Shown here piece by piece: positions 1-5,591 of a DNA stretch of 5,591 nucleotides. Source of the DNA: Pseudomonadota bacterium (GTDB lineage: Bacteria > Pseudomonadota > Gammaproteobacteria > UBA5335); the NCBI GenBank assembly GCA_021783685.1, contig JAJXTQ010000146.1, forward strand, positions 1-5,591. Direction: 5' to 3'. A program made the translations under genes and the position numbers. Positions within the stretch are counted from its first letter, which is position 1, and the number at the start of each line of letters is the position of its first letter. A model generated the notes under the pieces. The model did no database searches. It was not told the origin of the DNA and saw only the letters and a list, made by a program, of their open reading frames with translations.

Positions 1-516
1 ATCAACGGGATCGTAAACACCATCAAGGCGATCGCCGACCAGACCAATCTTCTGGCGCTCAATGCCGCCATCGAGGCGGCCCGGGCCGGCGAGCAGGGCC
101 GGGGCTTCGCCGTGGTCGCCGACGAAGTGAGAAAACTCTCGGAGCAAACGGCCAAGAGCACGGCAACCATCGGTGAGGTGGTGAAGGGCATCGGCGACGG
201 CACCGAAGACGCCATCCGCATGATCGAAGCGGCGCTGGAGAAGGTCCATCACGGCGAACAATTGGCCGCCACCGCGGGCGGCACCATCACGGAAATTTCC
301 CAGGGGGCGGGCAAGGTGCTCGCCGGGGTTTCCGACATATCCTCCAGCATCCGCGAGCAAAGCGCTACCAGCAGCGAGATCGCGGCGCAGGTCGAACGGG
401 TCGCGCAAATGGCGGAGGACAACAAGACCTCGATCATGCGCGTGGATGACGCGGCGAAGACGCTCAAATCCCTGTTCGGCAATCTCAAGAGGCTGACCGA
501 CTCGTTCAAATTATGA
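1..516 (+). CDS. Methyl-accepting chemotaxis protein, C-terminal signalling domain (5' partial)
   Basis: The reading frame is open from base 1 and ends at TGA 514-516, giving 171 visible residues; the start and the whole sensor part lie upstream of the window. The visible protein carries the MCP hairpin tip: [21 protein letters not shown] at about residues 11-31, then [19 protein letters not shown] to about residue 50, followed by the long descending helix of the coiled-coil bundle. This tip binds CheW and the kinase CheA at the cytoplasmic receptor array. The protein ends in [10 protein letters not shown] and has no NWETF-like pentapeptide, so it has no CheR/CheB tether. There is no CZB domain, unlike the next gene. 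An internal GTG at 112 could be taken for a start, but the MCP motif continues in frame upstream of it, so it is not. Ligand and membrane topology cannot be judged from this fragment. Confidence 0.95.
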   Translation: MNGIVNTIKAIADQTNLLALNAAIEAARAGEQGRGFAVVADEVRKLSEQTAKSTATIGEVVKGIGDGTEDAIRMIEAALEKVHHGEQLAATAGGTITEISQGAGKVLAGVSDISSSIREQSATSSEIAAQVERVAQMAEDNKTSIMRVDDAAKTLKSLFGNLKRLTDSFKL

Positions 517-537
517 TCGAGGCCGGCGGCCACCCCT

Positions 538-543
538 AAGGAG
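538..543 (+). promoter_or_regulatory. Ribosome binding site of the CZB chemoreceptor gene
   Basis: AAGGAG lies 8 bases before ATG 552 in the 35-base gap after the upstream MCP stop. It is a strong Shine-Dalgarno match at good spacing and supports 552 as the start. The rest of the gap shows no promoter-like pair of boxes and no terminator. Confidence 0.8.
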
Positions 544-551
544 TATGCGGC

Positions 552-1670
552 ATGATATTCGGATCGACCAAGAACCGCATCGGCGAACTGGAGCAGCGTC
601 TGGCGCAGGAAGCCCGGCGCAATTCGGACATGGAAGCGCAATTGTCCGACGCCCGGCAGGAAGCTCAGTCGGCGATCGATGAAGCGCGAAAATGCCGCGA
701 CGAGACGACCGAGATGCGTGCCCTGCTGGCCAATTTCCAGGCTTTCGCCCAGTCCCTGAGCGACGTCCAGGCGAGCCTGAAAACGCTGGCCGAAGAAGCG
801 GAGGGTGGGAAGGATCTGGCCACGAGAGCCCAGGGCATTTCCGGCGACAGCCAAGCCGCGGTCGAAGGGATCGCCGGCGATCTGGCCCACCTGACCGAAA
901 GCTCCCAGAGGGCCGCGACGCAGGTGGGCGAACTCGATGCGCGCGCCCAGGAAATCAGCGGCATCGTGAAGTTGATCAAGGAGATCGCCGACCAGACCAA
1001 TCTTCTGGCCCTGAACGCCGCGATCGAAGCGGCGCGCGCCGGCGAACAGGGAAGGGGCTTCGCCGTGGTCGCGGACGAGGTGAGAAAGCTCGCCGAACGG
1101 ACGGCCCAGGCCACCAGCGAGATATCGACGCTGGTGGATAGCATTCGCGACAACAGCGCGGCCAGCCGCGATCAGATGAACCTGCTGGCGCAGCAGTCGG
1201 GCAACTTCAGCCACGATGGCCAGGCCGCAGCCCAGTCGATGCGGCAATTGCGCGAGCTCTCCGTCAGCATGGAACAGGGGGGCGCCGCTTCCGCGCTGCG
1301 CAGCTTCTGCGAGCTGGCCAAGGTCGATCATCTGATCTACAAGTTCCGCGTCTATCAGGTGCTGCTGGGCCTGTCGGAGGAAGCTGCCGGCAGCTTCGCC
1401 TCGCACACCGACTGTCGTCTCGGCAAGTGGTACTACCAGGGCGAGGGGCACACCCTGTTCTCGCACCTGCCCGGCTACCGCGAGCTGGAGAATCCGCACA
1501 AGCGGGTTCATGACAGCGCGCTGGCCGCCCTCAACGCCCACGCCGGAAGCGACGCGCAGAAGATGCTGCCGGCGCTGGCCGAAATGGAATCGGCCAGCAT
1601 GGAAGTGCTGGCCGGCCTGGAACGGATGGCGCGCGGCGGACGGGACCACGCCGCTCAGGGTCGCAGATGA
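552..1670 (+). CDS. Soluble methyl-accepting chemotaxis protein with C-terminal CZB zinc-binding domain
   Basis: This is a complete 372-residue chemoreceptor. It has no signal peptide or hydrophobic segment, so it should be cytoplasmic. Residues 5-60 are a charged, coiled-coil-like helix. Residues about 60-245 form the MCP signalling hairpin, with the tip at 145-180 ([20 protein letters not shown], then [14 protein letters not shown]) that contacts CheW/CheA. Residues about 250-350 are a CZB domain with the expected zinc ligands H260 (VDHLIYKF), C288 (DCRLGKWYY), H316 and H320 (PHKRVH). The layout matches the soluble MCP-CZB family that includes Helicobacter TlpD, in which the CZB has been linked to zinc and hypochlorous acid sensing; the ligand here is inferred. 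No CheR-binding pentapeptide is present at the C terminus. A strong ribosome binding site precedes the start. It sits between another MCP and a c-di-GMP protein that also ends in CZB, which suggests a shared cue. Confidence 0.95.
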   Translation: MIFGSTKNRIGELEQRLAQEARRNSDMEAQLSDARQEAQSAIDEARKCRDETTEMRALLANFQAFAQSLSDVQASLKTLAEEAEGGKDLATRAQGISGDSQAAVEGIAGDLAHLTESSQRAATQVGELDARAQEISGIVKLIKEIADQTNLLALNAAIEAARAGEQGRGFAVVADEVRKLAERTAQATSEISTLVDSIRDNSAASRDQMNLLAQQSGNFSHDGQAAAQSMRQLRELSVSMEQGGAASALRSFCELAKVDHLIYKFRVYQVLLGLSEEAAGSFASHTDCRLGKWYYQGEGHTLFSHLPGYRELENPHKRVHDSALAALNAHAGSDAQKMLPALAEMESASMEVLAGLERMARGGRDHAAQGRR

Positions 1671-1692
1671 GTCGCAGATGGGGCGCAGACTC
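1660..1692 (+). repeat. Three imperfect tandem copies of an 11-base unit
   Basis: GTCGCAGATGA (1660-1670) is followed directly by GTCGCAGATGG (1671-1681) and a degraded third copy GGCGCAGACTC (1682-1692). The first copy contains the stop codon of the chemoreceptor gene, and the rest extends into the intergenic spacer. It probably arose by replication slippage. No function is evident. Confidence 0.7.
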
Positions 1693-1707
1693 GCCTCGAA
1701 GCGAGGC
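1693..1707 (+). other. Small intergenic hairpin
   Basis: GCCTCG (1693-1698) and CGAGGC (1702-1707) form a 6-base-pair stem around the loop AAG. No run of T follows, so it is not a standard intrinsic terminator. It could stabilise the upstream mRNA end or modulate entry to the next gene. A weaker CCCG/CGGG stem (1718-1728) follows just before the next start. Confidence 0.4.
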
Positions 1708-1737
1708 CGCGGAAAACCCCGGTTCGGGTAAGAAGCC

Positions 1738-4700
1738 ATGAAGAAAACGATGCCGATTCTGAATACCCCCGCCCGACTGGTGGTCGCGGTGGGGCTGATC
1801 ATGCTGGTGAGCGAACTGCTGATCATGCTGATGGCAGATCTCCTCCAGCCGGACTTCGGCGATGCCAGCCCGGGCTTCTGGGCCATCTTCGATCCGGTCA
1901 TACTCACCGCCCTCGTTTCCCCCGCCCTCTATGGCCTGATCTTCAGACCGATGCGCCGCCAGCACGCCGAACTCGAACGGCAGGTCGATGTGCTGCGGCG
2001 CAATGAGCAATTGGCGGCATTGATCGAAGCCATCCCCGATGCGGTGGTCTTGAAGGACGGCGAAGGCCGCTGGCGGGTCGTCAACGAACCGGCCAAGCAG
2101 ATGTTCCGGTTGCACGACATTCCCTGGCAGGGAAAAGCCGAGATGGAATTGGCAAGGCTGCAGCCGGCATCCCGTGCGCTCCACGAGAGCTGCCTGGCGA
2201 GCGACGAAAAGGCCTGGCGGGCCGGCTGTCTGCTGGTGGAAGAGGAGAGCGTGGCCGGGGAAGACGGCCGCAGTCTGATCATCGAATCGCGCAAGATGCC
2301 GCTGTTCGACCAAGAAGGGCGGCGCAAGGGCTTGGTCAACATCGGACGCGACATCACCGGGCGCAAGTCGGCGGAAACGCGCATCGAACGCCTGACGGGG
2401 CTCTACCGGGCGTTGAGCGAAGTCAGCCAGGCCATCGTGCGGATGGAGGACGAATCCCTGCTGTTTCCCCTGGTGTGCAAGGTGGCGGTGGCTTTCGGCG
2501 GCCTGGAACTGGCCTGGATCGGCCAGCTGGACGAGGCCGATGGCTCGATCAAACCGGTGGCGAGTCATGGCGCGACCGGATACCTGGACGGTCTCTCGGT
2601 TGCCTCGACCGGCGACGTGCCGGAGGGCCGGGGCCCGAGCGGCACCGCCTTGCGCGAGGACCGCAGGGTGATCGCCAATCACTTCCAGCAAAACGGGATC
2701 ACCTCTCCCTGGCACGAGCGCGCCCAGCGCTACGGCTTCGGCTCGAACGGCGCCTTTCCGATCGAGCGCGCCGGGCAGCCCTTTGCCGTGCTCACCGTCT
2801 ATCACGCACTGCCGGAAGCATTCGACGCCGAAATGATCGGGCTGCTAGACGAGATGTCGCGCGACATCTCCTTCGCGCTGGACAGCTTCGACCGGGAGCG
2901 CGCGCGCAAGCGGGCCGAAGCCAAGCTCCACCTCGCCGCCAACGTATTCACCCACGCCCGCGAAGGCATCACGGTCACCGCCGCCGACGGCACGATCATC
3001 GATGTCAATGACGCCTTCACCCGTATCACCGGCTACAGTCGCGAAGAAGTCCTGGGACACAACCCGCGTATCCTCAAATCCGGCCGCCAGGGAAGAGGCT
3101 TCTACGCCGCCATGTGGCGCGATCTGACCGAACAGGGCCACTGGTACGGCGAAATCTGGAATCGGCGCAAGGACGGCGAGGTGTATGCCGAGATGCTCAC
3201 CATCAGCGCGGTGCGCGATGAAGAGGGCCAAACCCGGCAGTACGTGGCCCTGTTCTCCGACATCACACCGCTCAAGGAACACCAGACCCAGCTAGAACGT
3301 ATCGCCCATTACGACGCGCTGACCAGCCTGCCCAATCGCGTGCTGCTCTCCGACCGCCTGCACCAAGCCATGGCGCAGACCCTGCGGCGCGGACAAAGGC
3401 TGGCGGTGGCTTATCTCGACCTGGACGGTTTCAAGGCGGTAAACGACAGCCACGGACACGACGCCGGCGACCAGCTGCTGATGCTCGTGGCCGGCCGCCT
3501 GAAGCAGGCGCTGCGCGAAGGCGACACGCTCGCCCGCTTGGGCGGCGACGAGTTCGTCGCGGTACTCGGCGATCTGGCCGACATCGAATCCTGCGTGCCG
3601 ATGCTCACGCGCTTGCTCGCCGCCGCGGCCCAGCCGGCGGATATCGACGGCGCAGCGCTCCAGGTCTCGGCCAGTCTCGGCGTCACCTTCTATCCGCAAG
3701 CGGAGGAGGTGGATGCGGATCTGCTGCTGCGCCAGGCCGATCAGGCCATGTATCAGGCCAAGCTGGCCGGCAAGAACCGCTACCACGTCTTCGATGCCGA
3801 ACAGGATCGCAGCCTCCGCGGCCATTACGAGAGTCTGACCCGCATCCGCCGCGCGCTCAGCGAGCGCGAATTCGTGCTGTATTACCAGCCCAAGGTGAAT
3901 ATGCGCACCGGCCGCGTGATCGGCGCCGAAGCGCTGATCCGCTGGCAGCACCCGGAGAGGGGCCTGCTGCCGCCGGCGCTGTTCCTGCCGGTGATCGAGG
4001 ATCATCCGCTGGCGATCCAGGTCGGCGAATGGGTGATCGACGCCGCCCTGAGCCAGATGGCGTCCTGGCGCGGCGTCGGAGTGGACCTCCCGGTCAGCGT
4101 CAATGTCAGCGCGCACCAGTTGCAGCAGGCGGACTTCGTCGAACGCCTGCGCGAGATTCTGGCGGCGCATCCCGAACTCAGACCGGGCGACCTGGAGCTG
4201 GAGGTGCTGGAGACCAGCGCGCTGGAGGACCTGAGCCGGGTGTCCACGGTGATCGAGGAATGCCGGGCGATCGGGGTCAGCTTCGCCCTGGACGACTTCG
4301 GCACCGGCTATTCGTCGCTGACCTATCTCAAACGCCTGCCGGTCGCCCAGTTGAAGATCGACCAGAGCTTCGTGCGCGACATGCTCGGCGATCCGGAAGA
4401 TCTGGCCATCCTGGACGGGGTGGTCGGCCTGGCCGCCGCCTTCCGCCGCCAGGTCATCGCCGAGGGAGTGGAGACCGTCGAGCACGGCGTGATGCTGCTG
4501 CAGCTCGGCTGCGACCTGGCCCAGGGCTATGGCATCGCCCGCCCGATGCCGGCGCAGCAGTTGCCCGATTGGGTGGCCACCTGGCGCCCCGATCCGGCCT
4601 GGGCCGGACTGTCGTCGGTGAGCCGCGACGACCTGCCCTTGCTCTTTGCCGGCGTCGAACACCGTGCCTGGATCGCGGCCATAGAAAACCGCTTGCGGGG

Positions 4701-5001
4701 CGAGCCCGAAACGCCGCCGCTGGACCCCCACCAGTGCCGCCTTGGCAGGTGGCTGGATGTCGAAGGCCGGGCCCGCTATGGGGACCATCCTGCTTACCTG
4801 GACCTCGAACCGCTGCACCAACGGGTGCATGCGCTGGCGGCGGAACTGCTGGATCTTCAGGCGCGCGGACGGAGGCACGAAGCGCTGGCGAGGCTGAGGG
4901 AACTCCATGGCCTGAGGGATGCATTGCTCCAACGCTTGCAGACGCTGTCGGCCAGCGCCGAAGATCTGAAAACCGGCCAGTTCGAATTGACCACCTGCTG
5001 A
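1738..5001 (+). CDS. Membrane-anchored PAS-GAF-PAS-GGDEF-EAL-CZB cyclic-di-GMP protein
   Basis: This 1087-residue protein probably makes and/or degrades c-di-GMP at the inner membrane. Two hydrophobic segments (about 14-33 and 47-69) flank a loop of about 13 residues; a short coiled coil follows. Then come PAS (about 92-210), GAF (about 230-382), PAS (about 397-512), GGDEF (about 518-690), EAL (about 700-940) and CZB (about 966-1074). The GGDEF domain keeps D561, GGDEF at 602-606 and the inhibitory I-site RxxD (REGD 593-596). The EAL domain keeps E731-A-L, N789, E822, D852-D853 (DDFGTGYSS), K873, E909 and Q929, so both activities look intact. CZB ligands are H975, C1000 (CRLGRW), H1027 and H1031. 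In E. coli DgcZ a CZB domain lets zinc inhibit a GGDEF domain; here it follows EAL. ATG 1738 has only a weak AAGAAG 2 bases upstream, so ATG 1750 is an alternative start. The net direction of c-di-GMP turnover cannot be told. Confidence 0.95.
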   Translation: MKKTMPILNTPARLVVAVGLIMLVSELLIMLMADLLQPDFGDASPGFWAIFDPVILTALVSPALYGLIFRPMRRQHAELERQVDVLRRNEQLAALIEAIPDAVVLKDGEGRWRVVNEPAKQMFRLHDIPWQGKAEMELARLQPASRALHESCLASDEKAWRAGCLLVEEESVAGEDGRSLIIESRKMPLFDQEGRRKGLVNIGRDITGRKSAETRIERLTGLYRALSEVSQAIVRMEDESLLFPLVCKVAVAFGGLELAWIGQLDEADGSIKPVASHGATGYLDGLSVASTGDVPEGRGPSGTALREDRRVIANHFQQNGITSPWHERAQRYGFGSNGAFPIERAGQPFAVLTVYHALPEAFDAEMIGLLDEMSRDISFALDSFDRERARKRAEAKLHLAANVFTHAREGITVTAADGTIIDVNDAFTRITGYSREEVLGHNPRILKSGRQGRGFYAAMWRDLTEQGHWYGEIWNRRKDGEVYAEMLTISAVRDEEGQTRQYVALFSDITPLKEHQTQLERIAHYDALTSLPNRVLLSDRLHQAMAQTLRRGQRLAVAYLDLDGFKAVNDSHGHDAGDQLLMLVAGRLKQALREGDTLARLGGDEFVAVLGDLADIESCVPMLTRLLAAAAQPADIDGAALQVSASLGVTFYPQAEEVDADLLLRQADQAMYQAKLAGKNRYHVFDAEQDRSLRGHYESLTRIRRALSEREFVLYYQPKVNMRTGRVIGAEALIRWQHPERGLLPPALFLPVIEDHPLAIQVGEWVIDAALSQMASWRGVGVDLPVSVNVSAHQLQQADFVERLREILAAHPELRPGDLELEVLETSALEDLSRVSTVIEECRAIGVSFALDDFGTGYSSLTYLKRLPVAQLKIDQSFVRDMLGDPEDLAILDGVVGLAAAFRRQVIAEGVETVEHGVMLLQLGCDLAQGYGIARPMPAQQLPDWVATWRPDPAWAGLSSVSRDDLPLLFAGVEHRAWIAAIENRLRGEPETPPLDPHQCRLGRWLDVEGRARYGDHPAYLDLEPLHQRVHALAAELLDLQARGRRHEALARLRELHGLRDALLQRLQTLSASAEDLKTGQFELTTC
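2851..2870. repeat. Perfect 20-base palindrome inside the coding region
   Basis: The half-site GAGATGTCGC (2851-2860) is followed without spacer by its exact reverse complement (2861-2870). It encodes EMSRDIS at the end of the GAF domain of the c-di-GMP protein. It may be coincidence shaped by conserved codons, or a binding site or mRNA hairpin. Confidence 0.6.
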
Positions 5002-5010
5002 CCGATCACC

Positions 5011-5016
5011 AAGGAA
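5011..5016 (+). promoter_or_regulatory. Ribosome binding site for the 12-codon leader ORF
   Basis: AAGGAA stands 5 bases before ATG 5022. It is the best Shine-Dalgarno match between the c-di-GMP gene and the membrane-protein gene apart from the one directly at 5043-5048, and it makes the mini-ORF plausibly translated. Confidence 0.5.
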
Positions 5017-5021
5017 TAGAA

Positions 5022-5060
5022 ATGGCAACGCATATCCGAGCCGGGGAGACCGGCCAATGA
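5022..5060 (+). CDS. Possible 12-residue leader peptide, MATHIRAGETGQ
   Basis: ATG 5022 opens a 12-codon frame ending in TGA 5058-5060. The stop overlaps the start of the next gene as ATGA (5057-5060), the usual geometry of translational coupling. A Shine-Dalgarno-like AAGGAA lies 5 bases upstream. The peptide has no run of one amino acid that would suggest attenuation, and it is not a membrane toxin. If real, its role is probably to carry ribosomes through the hairpin at 5040-5054 to the next start. It could equally be chance, since nothing in the peptide is recognisable. Confidence 0.35.
   Translation: MATHIRAGETGQ
5040..5054 (+). promoter_or_regulatory. Hairpin carrying the ribosome binding site of the membrane-protein gene
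   Basis: GCCGG (5040-5044) pairs with CCGGC (5050-5054), leaving the loop GGAGA, so the Shine-Dalgarno core GGAG (5045-5048) sits in the loop. The stretch GGGGAG 5043-5048 is 8 bases before ATG 5057 and decides that start. The stem ends 2 bases before the ATG and may limit initiation unless opened by a ribosome from upstream. Confidence 0.5.
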
Positions 5061-5591
5061 CGAAAAACGATACTTCCAGGCCGGTCCGGCACTTCCTGAA
5101 GCGGACGCTGCTGTCCATCGTCGGCGAAATGCTCAGCGAGATCTCCCGCAAGCAGGTCGGCTGGCTTTTCTCTCCCGGAAGGCACATGACGCTGCTCGCC
5201 ACGCGCCGGGCGACGATGATCATTTCCCGCGCGCGTCTGGTGGCGGCCCTGTTTGCGGTGCTCACACCCCTGTGGATCGGGGTCGACATGTTCGTCTTCG
5301 CCTGGCCCCTGTCCAGCCTGCTGGCGCTCGGACGCATCGCGGCGAGCGTCGCTTTCGCCGCGCTGGCCTTGCTCTTCCATCGCTCCAACCGCATGCGCGA
5401 CGCCTACTTCGCCATGGCGGCGATGTTCGCCATTCCCACGCTCTTTTTCATCTACTCGCAACGGGTCATCGCCCTGTATCAGTTGTCCGGCTACGCCGTG
5501 GCGGTATCCGCCGGCTACGCCTTCCTGCCCTTCGTCATGCTGGCCGGCTTGAGCGTATTTCCATTGACGGCGCTGGAGGGGGCGATCTTCG
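5057..5591 (+). CDS. Multi-spanning membrane protein, N-terminal part (3' partial); possible signalling sensor
   Basis: The frame is open from ATG 5057 to the window edge (178 full codons) and runs off the end. It begins MTKNDTSRPVRHFLKRTLLS. The first 58 residues are basic and not strongly hydrophobic, so probably cytoplasmic. Hydrophobic segments follow at about 60-82, 85-107, 115-133 and 144-178, the last perhaps two helices, with GYAFLPFVMLAGLSVFPLTALEG near the edge. There is no signal peptide. I do not recognise the family with certainty. A basic N terminus followed by a membrane bundle, directly behind chemotaxis and c-di-GMP genes, fits the MASE-like membrane sensor part of a cyclase or similar signalling enzyme, but no catalytic domain is visible. 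The start is supported by GGGGAG 8 bases upstream and by the ATGA overlap with the mini-ORF. It is 55 bases after the c-di-GMP gene, so probably in the same operon. Confidence 0.75.
   Translation, partial: MTKNDTSRPVRHFLKRTLLSIVGEMLSEISRKQVGWLFSPGRHMTLLATRRATMIISRARLVAALFAVLTPLWIGVDMFVFAWPLSSLLALGRIAASVAFAALALLFHRSNRMRDAYFAMAAMFAIPTLFFIYSQRVIALYQLSGYAVAVSAGYAFLPFVMLAGLSVFPLTALEGAIF

Noticed and set aside
112..516. A 134-residue protein starting at GTG 112
   Set aside because: The MCP tip motif continues in the same frame back to base 1, so this is an internal codon of a larger receptor.
1030..1041. 12-base palindrome of alternating G and C
   Set aside because: It lies in the conserved MCP tip and is expected in GC-rich coding DNA (Ala/Arg codons).
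1693..1728. Intrinsic terminator after the chemoreceptor gene
   Set aside because: The stems are short and no T tract follows, so termination here is not supported.
1510..1731. 73-codon plus-strand frame across the chemoreceptor stop
   Set aside because: It is mostly out of frame with the CZB domain, W/R/P-rich and without a Shine-Dalgarno; the in-frame CZB protein is clearly the real product.
249..1907. 552-codon open frame on the minus strand
   Set aside because: It is antisense to two MCP genes and the start of the third gene with no recognisable domain; it is a shadow of strongly biased codons on the plus strand.
1531..2805. 424-codon open frame on the minus strand
   Set aside because: It is antisense to the chemoreceptor end and the PAS/GAF region, with no domain and no credible ribosome binding site.
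4029..5060. 343-codon plus-strand frame overlapping the EAL-CZB region
   Set aside because: It is an out-of-frame shadow with R/G/P-rich low-complexity translation. Only its last 12 codons (from ATG 5022) lie outside the real gene, and only they are reported.
3292..5394. 700-codon open frame on the minus strand
   Set aside because: It lies antisense to the clear GGDEF-EAL-CZB gene and runs into the next gene. Its composition (rich in Q, R, G, A, H) and lack of any domain are typical of a GC-rich shadow frame.

Overview
The window is GC-rich and almost fully coding. All genes lie on the plus strand in what looks like one signalling operon. The style of the proteins (soluble CZB chemoreceptor, PAS/GAF/GGDEF/EAL protein, AGGAG-type ribosome binding sites) suggests a motile Gram-negative proteobacterium, most likely a betaproteobacterium. 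That placement comes from protein flavour only, because no taxonomic marker is present.

Layout: (1) bases 1-516 are the 3' end of a methyl-accepting chemotaxis protein (MCP) cut by the window edge. (2) 552-1670 is a complete soluble MCP with a C-terminal CZB (chemoreceptor zinc-binding) domain. (3) 1738-5001 is a 1087-residue membrane-anchored cyclic-di-GMP protein with order 2 TM - PAS - GAF - PAS - GGDEF - EAL - CZB. (4) 5057 to the window end is the N-terminal part of an unidentified multi-spanning membrane protein, preceded by a possible 12-codon leader ORF (5022-5060) whose stop overlaps its start. Gaps between the main genes are 35, 67 and 55 bases. I see no convincing promoter or intrinsic terminator in any of them, so cotranscription is likely.

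How the genes may work together: the two complete proteins both end in a CZB domain with the full His-Cys-His-His zinc site. One would feed the chemotaxis kinase (CheA/CheW) and the other the c-di-GMP pool. The inferred theme is one cue (zinc, or an oxidant acting on the zinc-bound cysteine) read in parallel into swimming bias and into the motile/sessile decision. The individual families are known. The noteworthy parts are the pairing of two CZB proteins in one operon, the CZB placed after an apparently intact GGDEF-EAL pair, and the mini-ORF plus hairpin at the start of the last gene. I found no mobile element, CRISPR array, tRNA or rRNA.
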